Shown: piece by piece, positions 1 to 5,580 of the stretch
Numbering within the stretch: position 1 is the stretch's first letter
Layout of the letters: every line of letters begins with the position of its first letter
From: Clostridiales bacterium
Lineage (GTDB): Bacteria > Bacillota > Clostridia > Lachnospirales > WQUN01
DNA length: 6,338 bases
Assembly (NCBI GenBank): GCA_031271275.1
Contig: JAISWA010000284.1
Location: 1 to 6,338 of the forward strand
Direction: 5' to 3'
Position numbers and translations under genes: made by a program
Notes under the pieces: generated by a model
Seen by the model: the letters and a program-made list of their open reading frames with translations, nothing else
Told to the model about the DNA's origin: nothing
Database searches by the model: none

Positions 1-8
1 ACAATAGT

Positions 9-239
9 TTATTGGCCTCCTGCAAGTCTTGCCTGTAGCTCCGCGATCAGCGCGTCCTTTTCTGCGACTACACCTTGCCATTTTTCACGTTCAGCTTGTT
101 CGCCCTCCGCCCTACCCTCACGCCGAGCGTGACCGAGCGCGGACGCTTCATTGTGCCGGGCGCGTGAGCGCAAACGCTCGATTTCTTTGAACTCGTCTGT
201 AGCAGACACATGGCGGTACGCTCCGATAGCTTCCTTCAT
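9..239 (-). CDS. Candidate internal gene: 76-residue C-terminal Rpn product (RpnS-like antitoxin)
   Basis: Within the Rpn gene and in the same frame, an ATG at 239 is preceded by GGAGGTG (246-252), with 8 bases between GGAGG and the ATG. That is as good as any ribosome binding site in the window. Translation from here would give a 76-residue, highly charged, largely helical protein starting MKEAIGAYRHV and ending in the same tail as the nuclease, without any catalytic residue. In E. coli, Rpn genes are reported to encode such a separately translated C-terminal fragment (RpnS), which binds and blocks the toxic full-length protein (RpnL). The position, size and signal fit that model here. Expression is inferred from the ribosome binding site alone; the GGAGGTG also encodes ordinary residues (Glu-Val), so chance is possible. 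Confidence 0.55.
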   Translation of the reverse strand: MKEAIGAYRHVSATDEFKEIERLRSRARHNEASALGHARREGRAEGEQAEREKWQGVVAEKDALIAELQARLAGGQ

Positions 240-818
240 CACCGACACCTCCAATGCCTCTAATTTGGCTAAATCTTCTTCCGTTTCCGCGTTAAATAAC
301 GTGAGCCATAGCTTCAATTCATCCTCTGCGCTGACGACCTCCGGCAGCTTCGGCAGCTCGAAGAAATACAGAGCTTGTTTGTCTGTCAGCGGCGTATGGC
401 GCGTGACCTCTAAAAGCTGATACTCCGAATAGTATTCCCCGCAGGGAAACATCGTAAACGCCACTATGCTGATAACGATAGTGCGCGGTAAATCCTTGTA
501 TTCCCCGCCCTCGCCGAGCGCGGACGAATATTCACGCGCCCAATAATACAGGGAGCGCGCGGGATAGTCACCTTCGTCCGCTACCTGTATTTCAAGGTCT
601 ACCCTTTGCCCGTTGACCGTCATATTTATGTCAAGGCGGCAGAACTTTTCGCCTATGACCTCCGGCGTTATTTCGGGATTGGTAATCACAAATTCCGTTA
701 TATCCTCAAGCCGGATTCCGAGGATTAACGAAACCAACCTTTTCAGCAAATTCTGGTATTGCCGGAACACCATCTTAAAAAGAACATCGTTCTTAAATGT
801 ATATTCAAGTTTCGTCAC
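9..818 (-). CDS. Rpn family PD-(D/E)xK nuclease (recombination-promoting nuclease / putative transposase family), full length
   Basis: Rpn proteins are DNA endonucleases of the PD-(D/E)xK superfamily, often labelled 'putative transposase' although they lie in no transposon. From the GTG at 818 the product has 269 residues. The N-terminus (TKLEYTFKNDVLFKMVF, then a leucine-rich helix) is typical of the family. The catalytic core is visible as E57, D63 in RLDI, and E76-x-Q78 in DLEIQ, followed by the conserved GGEYKDLPRTIVISI strand. The C-terminus is a charged helical tail (about residues 215-266) with degenerate four-residue repeats around RREG-RAEG-EQAE. The GTG is chosen over the in-frame ATG at 836 because GGAGGAG lies 7 bases before it and the predicted transcript begins near 834. 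All expected catalytic positions are present and no frameshift is seen. The family call is firm; the cellular role (recombination, or phage defence as shown for some members) is inferred. Confidence 0.9.
   Translation of the reverse strand: MTKLEYTFKNDVLFKMVFRQYQNLLKRLVSLILGIRLEDITEFVITNPEITPEVIGEKFCRLDINMTVNGQRVDLEIQVADEGDYPARSLYYWAREYSSALGEGGEYKDLPRTIVISIVAFTMFPCGEYYSEYQLLEVTRHTPLTDKQALYFFELPKLPEVVSAEDELKLWLTLFNAETEEDLAKLEALEVSVMKEAIGAYRHVSATDEFKEIERLRSRARHNEASALGHARREGRAEGEQAEREKWQGVVAEKDALIAELQARLAGGQ
246..252 (-). promoter_or_regulatory. Internal ribosome binding site in the Rpn gene
   Basis: GGAGGTG is read on the minus strand inside the coding region, 8 bases (counted from GGAGG) before an in-frame ATG at 239. 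It equals the sites used by the surface-operon genes at 4327-4333 and upstream of 3770, and it is the basis for proposing the internal RpnS-like product. Confidence 0.55.
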
Positions 819-825
819 AGGCACA

Positions 826-832
826 CTCCTCC
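826..832 (-). promoter_or_regulatory. Ribosome binding site deciding the Rpn start
   Basis: GGAGGAG on the minus strand lies 7 bases before the GTG at 818. It also lies downstream of the in-frame ATG at 836, so it cannot serve that ATG. This places translation initiation at 818. Confidence 0.8.
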
Positions 833-840
833 ACATTGAG

Positions 841-869
841 ATTATACCACAACCGCGCCCAAATCACAA
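841..869 (-). promoter_or_regulatory. Promoter of the Rpn gene (sigma-A type with extended -10)
   Basis: On the minus strand, TTGTGA (869-864, four of six consensus bases) is separated by 17 bases from a perfect TATAAT (846-841). A TG one base upstream of the hexamer makes it an extended -10. Transcription should start near 834, giving a leader of only about 16 bases that carries the ribosome binding site. It is the best promoter match in the window and indicates that the nuclease gene is expressed independently of the operon upstream. Confidence 0.75.
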
Positions 870-1128
870 GCGGCAAAAACGGCCTAACGGACGGGACGCA
901 GGCAAGTGTGCCGAAAGCACGTCAAACGCACGAACGCGTTCGTTTGACGCGGTAAAAATCGCCATTTTTTAAAGCCTACTAATCCTATCGACATAGGGGG
1001 TTTTGTGGCAAAAAATATTTTATTCACATTGCGCGAAACCGTTTTTAAGTGACGTTATTGATACGATACGTTGCATATATAGCAAGCCATACAATTATAT
1101 GCCTTGTATAAAATTCCTTTTTCTAATG
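870..1128. other. Noncoding gap between the Rpn gene and the ligase gene
   Basis: No convincing gene is seen on either strand; the one open frame crossing it on the plus strand lacks a ribosome binding site and runs antisense out of the Rpn gene. Besides the inverted repeat at 920-949, it holds three weak dyads: AAAAAT/ATTTTT with loop CGCC (954-969), CCTAT/ATAGG with loop CGAC (984-997), and CAAG-c-CATA/TATG-c-CTTG (1083-1106). The last lies about 25 bases past the ligase stop but has no T-run on the minus strand. No clear terminator was found for the ligase operon. Confidence 0.6.
920..949. repeat. Inverted repeat with 9-bp arms and a palindromic core
   Basis: Arms CGTCAAACG (920-928) and CGTTTGACG (941-949) are exact reverse complements. 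Between them lies CACG followed by the palindrome AACGCGTT, so a longer bulged stem can form. No T-run follows on either strand, so it does not look like an intrinsic terminator. It lies about 50 bases upstream of the Rpn -35 box, so an operator or a cruciform-type site is possible, as is an mRNA 3' stem for the ligase gene. Confidence 0.6.
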
Positions 1129-2949
1129 CTAAACGCAGCCGTCAAGTCCGCCGTTGGCTGAATTCATTGCGTACCCGAGCCCGAGTATCACCCAGAAAAC
1201 GCCGGAGGAGCCGATGGTGCTGTCCGTTGAAAGGGAGCTCGCCGCGAACGCGGCGACGGAAGAAAGTATTGCGAGATTCCGCCAAAAAGCGGCAGGCGGT
1301 TCGTTTGATTTGATTAAGGAAATGAAAGCGGTAAAGAGATAATGCCCGAAAAGCAGTATCAGCGCCAACGCGGAAACCCCGCCGGTGGTCACGAAGGTTT
1401 GGATGTACAGGTTGTGCGCCTTGTCCACCATGATGTACGGGTCTCCGTAAACATTCGCCTTGCCTATTACGTCATGCTGCGGGAACTCGTTGATAAAGCT
1501 GTCCGAGCCGCTTCCGAGCAGCGAATGCGCAAGCGCCAAAGGAATCGCCCTTGACCAGATATAACCGCGCCCGCTGCCCCAGTCCTCGTTTCCCTTAAAC
1601 CCTGTTGCCGGGACGGGCAAGTCGGCGTTGACCGGCGCGCCGTCGGACCAAAGGACGGTGAGTTTACCGTTTGAAGCCGAGAGGCGTATTTTTTGGAAAA
1701 GATAATAATCAAGCCTTTGGGTGACGGAAAAATCCCCGTAGCCTTCTATGGAATAGCCATATTCGGTTTGCGAGCCGTTTTGGGAAGTGGACGCGCTGAC
1801 CGGAAGGACTTCTTCCATTTCATGGTTGACAACGAGCAGCCTGCCTTCGGGGGAACCCGTAAGGCTGAACAGGGTTTCCCCGCCCCTGGTGATTTTTAAA
1901 ACCCCGTCTTTAAATAGCAGTTGGGTGCGTGTGTCGGCATTACCTTCGCCTGACGGCGCGCTTTTTCTTAATGCCGATATTTCACTGAAAAGCTGTACGG
2001 GTAAAGCGGGATTGTTGAAATAAAAAAACGCCCCAATCGGGAGGGCTGTCAGAAAAATTAAAATATATTTTACGCGCGGGCGGTTTGAATGGCGGCGGGG
2101 CTGTTTCTTTTGCCAATAAGCTTTACGCGCGGCACAGGTGATAAGAATAACCGCGGCGGCGGTTAACATACCCGCGAACCCGCCGAGGGTGCCGCTGCCG
2201 TGGTTGCATACGAGCATCGCCGCTCCGGCGGCAAGCAGTAAAACTTTTACAAAAGGCTTTCCCTCGTATGAAAAGCCGAAAAGCAGCAGCAGCGGCGACA
2301 GCATGGCGGTGTATAAGCCAAAGGTGTTCGGTTGGAACAAGGTGCCGTAAGATTCCGTAAACGCGGGGGAAAGCCGCCCGGGCGCTCCCGTTACCAGAAA
2401 GCAGCCCAACTCCGTGGCGAAAAAATCATGGCCGAGCAGTTGGCTTATTCCAACGGCTCCCGTGATAAGGGAAGAAAAAATCAACCCGGAAAAGATACCT
2501 TTCCTTACCACCGGCTCCCGTGAAAAGCGAACCGACGCGAAGAAAACAATCATATACGCCGCCTGCGCGAAAAAACCTTCGAAGCGTTCGACCGTGCCGA
2601 AAAAGGCGGTGGAAGGGTAGGGGGAAAGGATATCTGAAAGGAAAACCAATAAAAAATAAACGCATAGCAAAATAGTAGGTATCGCAGGTTTTTTAAGCGG
2701 ATTTTTTTCAGTGTTTAAGGCGCTTGCGCAAAGAATCACGGCGGCGGACGCGATTAAAAACACGCTTTTCCAATAAGTAAAAGCGTCGGCTTTCGTTTTG
2801 ATATTGAGTAAATCCCACAACTCGGGGGGGACCGGGCGCACCGCGGCGCGCACAATCAGCGGAATCACGCCGGTGACGATAAAAAGCATGATTCCGATAA
2901 CGGTGACGGTGAATTTTTTTATGCTCAAGAATTCCATCCCCATAATCAA
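1129..2949 (-). CDS. O-antigen ligase/polymerase (Wzy_C) family membrane protein
   Basis: This family comprises polytopic membrane enzymes that join lipid-linked glycans outside the membrane: O-antigen ligases (WaaL), Wzy-type polymerases and protein O-oligosaccharyltransferases (PglL type). The 606 residues show about 12 hydrophobic segments (near 13-34, 61-78, 90-108, 124-141, 151-170, 208-226, 232-249, 258-273, 294-311, 514-543, 556-572 and 580-596). Family signatures are ERFEGFF (121-127), FQPNTFG (205-211), RGYIW (461-465) with PLALAHSLLGSGSDSF after it, and DKAHNLYIQ (509-517), which holds the conserved His-Asn. The outer loop between 312 and about 510 is enlarged by a beta-rich insert (about 325-455). 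The TTG at 2949 is chosen because GAGG lies 7 bases before it; ATG codons at 2943 and 2937 are worse placed. It is the last gene of the surface operon, behind a terminator. The family is firm; ligase, polymerase or protein glycosyltransferase cannot be told apart from sequence. Confidence 0.85.
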   Translation of the reverse strand: MIMGMEFLSIKKFTVTVIGIMLFIVTGVIPLIVRAAVRPVPPELWDLLNIKTKADAFTYWKSVFLIASAAVILCASALNTEKNPLKKPAIPTILLCVYFLLVFLSDILSPYPSTAFFGTVERFEGFFAQAAYMIVFFASVRFSREPVVRKGIFSGLIFSSLITGAVGISQLLGHDFFATELGCFLVTGAPGRLSPAFTESYGTLFQPNTFGLYTAMLSPLLLLFGFSYEGKPFVKVLLLAAGAAMLVCNHGSGTLGGFAGMLTAAAVILITCAARKAYWQKKQPRRHSNRPRVKYILIFLTALPIGAFFYFNNPALPVQLFSEISALRKSAPSGEGNADTRTQLLFKDGVLKITRGGETLFSLTGSPEGRLLVVNHEMEEVLPVSASTSQNGSQTEYGYSIEGYGDFSVTQRLDYYLFQKIRLSASNGKLTVLWSDGAPVNADLPVPATGFKGNEDWGSGRGYIWSRAIPLALAHSLLGSGSDSFINEFPQHDVIGKANVYGDPYIMVDKAHNLYIQTFVTTGGVSALALILLFGHYLFTAFISLIKSNEPPAAFWRNLAILSSVAAFAASSLSTDSTIGSSGVFWVILGLGYAMNSANGGLDGCV

Positions 2950-2956
2950 GCAGTTT

Positions 2957-2961
2957 CCTCT
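2957..2961 (-). promoter_or_regulatory. Ribosome binding site favouring the TTG start of the ligase gene
   Basis: AGAGG on the minus strand lies 7 bases before TTG at 2949 and 13 bases before ATG at 2943. It begins only about 5 bases after the T-run of the preceding terminator, so there is no room for a promoter between them. Confidence 0.55.
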
Positions 2962-2966
2962 GACAT

Positions 2967-3005
2967 AAAAAACGCCCTGCGTTTTCCCGTTGACGGGGCA
3001 GGGCG
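2967..3005 (-). terminator. Intrinsic terminator inside the surface operon
   Basis: Read on the minus strand, CGCCCTGC (3005-2998) pairs with GCAGGGCG (2980-2973). An inner stem CCCG/CGGG with a TTGA-type four-base loop sits inside, plus a short bulge on one side, and six T residues follow directly (2972-2967). It starts 15 bases after the stop codon of the secreted protein gene and ends 17 bases before the ligase start. It should end most transcripts of the two upstream genes, leaving the ligase to read-through or to relief of termination. Confidence 0.85.
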
Positions 3006-3020
3006 AGTACGAATTAACCG

Positions 3021-3770
3021 TTATATCTTCTCAACCTTCATGACTACATTGACGCTGAACGATTCGCCGTTTGCCCAACCGTCGGTCGAAGCGCTTCCAT
3101 ACACATTGTACGTGTCAGTTTCGCCGTTTAAAAGGACCTCTGTTAAAACAGAACCTTTCACTTCGGACAGCCAAAACTTCTCGAGGTCTGATTCGTTGCC
3201 GTAATTGCCATCTTTGGGCGCAAGCGCAAGCCAAATTTCCCGCGCGCCTGAAAAACCCGAGCCGGAAGTAAAGCCGGAACCGGATGTGAAGCCGGGGCCT
3301 GACGTGTAAGAGTTAAAATCTCTGAACACAATACCCGTTCCCGTTGTAAGCAGGGTTGATTCAAGAACGGATATGTTCAGATTCATGTCCTCGCCGCTTT
3401 TGTTCGTGACGCCAAAATCCGGGGATATGACCTTGTTCCAACCGCTTCGCGCCGTGTCGATGACAAATTCCACCCGGGTCGGCACAATGGCGGTAATGAT
3501 TTGGTCGTTGTAGATGCGACCCAATAGCTCGACGTCTTGATTAAAGGTCAGCGAGCCGTTTTTTTCCGCGTTGTCCGCGCCTGTGACAGGCATTCCCCCC
3601 GGCGGATTGGTTTGCGGTTCCGTAGGTTCCTCACCGGGGTCCGGGTCAAAAGGATCCCCGGACGTATTGATATAAACGTCGAAACCAACGGGCAAGCTAT
3701 TCGCAAAAACCGCTTGCGTTTGCAATACCAGCGCAAAAACCAAAAGCAATCCTAAAAAACGCTTTTTCAT
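3021..3770 (-). CDS. Secreted beta-rich surface protein with TSG(S/P)GF repeats
   Basis: The function is not recognised. The 249 residues begin with a clear Sec signal peptide (MKKR, then a hydrophobic core to residue 20) and a likely cut after VFA at 23. Next come a Pro/Asp/Glu-rich linker (38-60) and a predicted beta-rich domain (about 71-249) containing IVPTRVEFVID (95-105), a style seen in clostridial secreted proteins. Three tandem six-residue repeats TSGPGF/TSGSGF/TSGSGF occupy 156-173. There is no LPXTG motif, C-terminal membrane segment or cysteine, so any attachment must be non-covalent or sugar-based. The start has GGGAGGTG 5 bases upstream, and the stop of the preceding gene lies within that site with a 4-base gap, so the two are probably translated together. 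The strong terminator after it suggests high expression. A structural surface protein or glycan acceptor is inference only. Confidence 0.85.
   Translation of the reverse strand: MKKRFLGLLLVFALVLQTQAVFANSLPVGFDVYINTSGDPFDPDPGEEPTEPQTNPPGGMPVTGADNAEKNGSLTFNQDVELLGRIYNDQIITAIVPTRVEFVIDTARSGWNKVISPDFGVTNKSGEDMNLNISVLESTLLTTGTGIVFRDFNSYTSGPGFTSGSGFTSGSGFSGAREIWLALAPKDGNYGNESDLEKFWLSEVKGSVLTEVLLNGETDTYNVYGSASTDGWANGESFSVNVVMKVEKI
3252..3305 (-). repeat. Three 18-bp tandem coding repeats
   Basis: Three consecutive 18-base units encode TSGPGF, TSGSGF and TSGSGF (residues 156-173) of the secreted protein; a fourth partial echo (SG) follows. The units are similar but not identical in DNA. Because 18 is a multiple of three, gain or loss of units would change protein length without shifting the frame. 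Confidence 0.8.
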
Positions 3771-3774
3771 GTTT

Positions 3775-4320
3775 TCACCTCCCTTCCGTTGAATCTATCA
3801 CTTCCAATGTGAGCCCGGCGGCGGCTTTCCCTATCTGCTCGCGCGTCTCGCGATTGTACGCGGTCAAATAGGCGGTCGCTTCATATTCACCGGGCGCGTA
3901 TTCCCTTGTAAGGGTTATGTAGTCTATGTAACTTCCCTCTCTGATAAGATTCGACTCATAAATGGTTTCTCCGGTTTCTCCGTCCACAATAGAAAGAATC
4001 ACGTCCTTTCCGTTGCCCGAGGGGTTCTCGTAAAAAATGCTTGCGGTGGTATTCACTATCGTCGGCCTTGCGTTTATGGAAAACGCGATTGCCGATTCGT
4101 CCATTTTTTCTTGAAGCTGCGCAAGTAGGGCTTCCCTGTCCACCCCCGGCATTTCGCCGATGGTCACGTTGTCCTCATATACAAGCGTTTTTTCTGTACC
4201 GCTCGCGCTGAGCCAAATGATAACCCCGACCAATGCCGCAATGATAATAAGGGCGGCATAAATAATAAGGCGTTGGTTAAGCAGCATCCCGCTCCGCGCG
4301 TTCTTTTGGAATATATCCAC
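3775..4320 (-). CDS. Single-pass membrane protein with extracytoplasmic beta-rich domain, first gene of the surface operon
   Basis: The function is not recognised. From the GTG at 4320 the product has 181 residues: a short basic N-terminus (K6, R9, R17), one transmembrane helix (about 18-38), a short segment with a helical stretch (60-74, DREALLAQLQEKMDE), and a beta-rich outer domain (about 76-176). In that domain, phrases such as GETIYESNLIREG and YAPGEYEATAYLTAY suggest an immunoglobulin-like or similar sandwich fold. Positive residues before the helix imply N-in, C-out topology. The GTG is chosen because GGAGGTG lies 6 bases upstream; an in-frame TTG at 4356 lies upstream of the predicted transcription start. 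Its stop codon TGA is part of the ribosome binding site of the secreted protein gene. Being a membrane-tethered partner, it could anchor or assist that protein; this is inferred from order only. Confidence 0.8.
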   Translation of the reverse strand: MDIFQKNARSGMLLNQRLIIYAALIIIAALVGVIIWLSASGTEKTLVYEDNVTIGEMPGVDREALLAQLQEKMDESAIAFSINARPTIVNTTASIFYENPSGNGKDVILSIVDGETGETIYESNLIREGSYIDYITLTREYAPGEYEATAYLTAYNRETREQIGKAAAGLTLEVIDSTEGR

Positions 4321-4326
4321 AATCAG

Positions 4327-4333
4327 CACCTCC
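4327..4333 (-). promoter_or_regulatory. Ribosome binding site deciding the start of the operon's first gene
   Basis: GGAGGTG on the minus strand lies 6 bases before the GTG at 4320 and lies downstream of the alternative TTG at 4356. It therefore supports the 181-residue form of the protein. Confidence 0.8.
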
Positions 4334-4342
4334 AATATAGAT

Positions 4343-4372
4343 GTTATAATATGCAATAATTCGATTTAACAA
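4343..4372 (-). promoter_or_regulatory. Candidate promoter of the surface operon
   Basis: On the minus strand, TTGTTA (4372-4367) is followed after 18 bases by TATAAC (4348-4343), which matches five of six -10 bases. An overlapping TATTAT (4351-4346) is an alternative with a short spacer. Transcription would begin near 4336, just before the ribosome binding site, a very short leader like that of the Rpn gene. The AT-rich surroundings make chance matches more likely. Confidence 0.45.
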
Positions 4373-4406
4373 ACGAAGCCCGCGATTTATATAGAAATAA
4401 TGCGCA

Positions 4407-4427
4407 AACAAAATAAGTATTTTTGTT
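4407..4427. repeat. AT-rich inverted repeat in the divergent intergenic region
   Basis: AACAAAA (4407-4413) and TTTTGTT (4421-4427) are reverse complements, extended inward by ATA/TAT with a one-base bulge. It sits between the two divergent promoters, where a regulator could reach both, but the local AT content makes chance formation plausible. Confidence 0.35.
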
Positions 4428-4516
4428 AATAATACAGCAAATTGTACAGATGTCAATAGGGCGGTGAAAATGTCGGAACCGGCGCTTTTATCGTTTTTCG
4501 CGCGGCGAAGAAAAGG

Positions 4517-4545
4517 TTGAACGGCGGAGCATAATAAGGTTTAAT
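4517..4545 (+). promoter_or_regulatory. Candidate promoter of hflKC
   Basis: TTGAAC (4517-4522, four of six) and TTTAAT (4540-4545, five of six) are 17 bases apart. This would start transcription near 4552 and give a leader of about 45 bases before the hflK start at 4597. It is a fair but not strong match. Confidence 0.4.
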
Positions 4546-4585
4546 GAATCTGCGTATATGTTTTCAATAAGAAAAAATTACTTTT

Positions 4586-4591
4586 GGAGGG
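4586..4591 (+). promoter_or_regulatory. Ribosome binding site deciding the hflK start
   Basis: GGAGGG lies 5 bases before the ATG at 4597. An in-frame ATG at 4558 has no such site, and the 13 extra residues it would add are basic and aromatic and unlike a conserved HflK N-terminus. The 4597 start is preferred. Confidence 0.75.
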
Positions 4592-4596
4592 ATTTT

Positions 4597-5565
4597 ATGC
4601 GCTATTCGGCAAAGCAAATCATCGACATCGTCGCGTGCGCCGTCACGCTGTTGCTAATCGGTATCGCGGTGCCGTCCAGTTTTTACACGGTAAGCGAACA
4701 GGAACGGGCGGTGGTAACGCGCTTCGGGGTTCCGGTGGCGACGCAGGGGCCGGGGCTCCATTTCCGTATACCGCTTATCGAGCGGGTGAATTGGGTTCCC
4801 ACCGTAAGCCAGAGTTTTACGCTGGGGTACACCGAGGGCTTGGACCAGGTCGTCAGCAACGTGGTGGAGGAATCCTTCATGATCACGAAGGATTTTAATT
4901 TTGTCACCGTGGACTTTTTCGTGGAATACCGGGTGTCCTCGCCGGAAAAATACCTGTTCGCGTCGAGCCAGCCCGAAATGATACTGCAAAACCTGGTTCA
5001 GGCGGCGGTAAGGGACTCCGTAAGCGAGCATAACGTGGACGGAATACTGACCAGTGAGAAGCCGGAAATCCAGACGAAAATATTCGACAGGGTCACCGCC
5101 GATTTGCAGGAAACGGATATCGGAATCGAGCTTCTCAACGTGGGTTTCCAAGACGCGGAGCCCCCCACCGAGGAAGTCATCGTCGCGTTTAAAAACGTGG
5201 AGAACGCGAAGCAGCAGCGAGATACCTATATAAACGAAGCCAACAAGGAGCGCAACGAGGCGATTCCCGCCGCCCGCGCCGCAGCCGACGCGATTTTGCA
5301 GGAAGCCGTCGGCTACAGGCAGAGCCGCATAAACGAAGCCGTGGGGCAGACCGCCCGTTTTGACGCCATGTACGAGGAATATATCAAAAACAAAGACATC
5401 ACCCGCACCCGGCTGTATTTGGAGACGATGGAGGAAGTGCTTCCGGGCATCAAGCTGATCATCGGCTCCAACGAGGAAGTGCTTCCCATTATGGATATCA
5501 CCCAACCCGCGCCTACCGGCAGCCCCGTTGTTAACGCGAGCGCCGGCGCGTCGGCAAACAATTAA
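4597..5565 (+). CDS. hflK: HflK, SPFH-domain membrane protein, FtsH modulator subunit
   Basis: HflK and HflC form a large membrane-anchored cage that surrounds the FtsH AAA protease and modulates which membrane proteins it degrades. The 322-residue product has one N-terminal transmembrane helix (about 8-26), the SPFH/prohibitin domain (about 27-205, with EQERAVVTRFG at 34-44 and GPGLHFRIPLIE at 51-62), a long Ala/Glu-rich helix (about 195-265), and the HflK signature TRLYLETMEEVL (270-281). The stretch FQDAEPPTEEVIVAFKNVENA (184-204) is also characteristic. Compared with the 419-residue E. coli protein it lacks the Gly/Pro-rich cytoplasmic N-terminus; the C-terminal tail is a short Ala/Ser/Asn-rich segment. 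hflC follows after 15 bases, so the two are almost certainly co-transcribed. FtsH itself is not in the window. Confidence 0.93.
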   Translation: MRYSAKQIIDIVACAVTLLLIGIAVPSSFYTVSEQERAVVTRFGVPVATQGPGLHFRIPLIERVNWVPTVSQSFTLGYTEGLDQVVSNVVEESFMITKDFNFVTVDFFVEYRVSSPEKYLFASSQPEMILQNLVQAAVRDSVSEHNVDGILTSEKPEIQTKIFDRVTADLQETDIGIELLNVGFQDAEPPTEEVIVAFKNVENAKQQRDTYINEANKERNEAIPAARAAADAILQEAVGYRQSRINEAVGQTARFDAMYEEYIKNKDITRTRLYLETMEEVLPGIKLIIGSNEEVLPIMDITQPAPTGSPVVNASAGASANN

Positions 5566-5580
5566 AGGAGGGATTGGAAT

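Noticed and set aside
9..818. Transposon or insertion sequence suggested by the 'putative transposase' label of the Rpn family
   Set aside because: No terminal inverted repeats or target duplications flank the gene; the family is a PD-(D/E)xK nuclease not normally carried by a transposon.
613..972. Plus-strand open frame running from inside the Rpn gene into the gap
   Set aside because: No ribosome binding site, no recognisable domain, antisense to a well-supported gene, and low-complexity basic composition at its end.
1083..1106. Terminator for the ligase operon
   Set aside because: The stem is short with a mismatch, AT-rich, and is not followed by a T-run on the minus strand; described only as a weak dyad.
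3139..3152. Palindrome TCTGTT-AA-AACAGA
   Set aside because: It lies inside the coding region of the secreted protein, has only six-base arms and no positional link to a promoter, so chance is the simplest explanation.
4321..4356. Longer form of the operon's first protein starting at TTG 4356
   Set aside because: The codon overlaps the candidate -10 region and lies upstream of GGAGGTG; the extension would put a hydrophobic stretch before the basic N-terminus.
4558..4596. Upstream ATG as the hflK start
   Set aside because: It lacks a ribosome binding site, while the ATG at 4597 has GGAGGG at proper spacing and gives a normal N-terminal membrane anchor.
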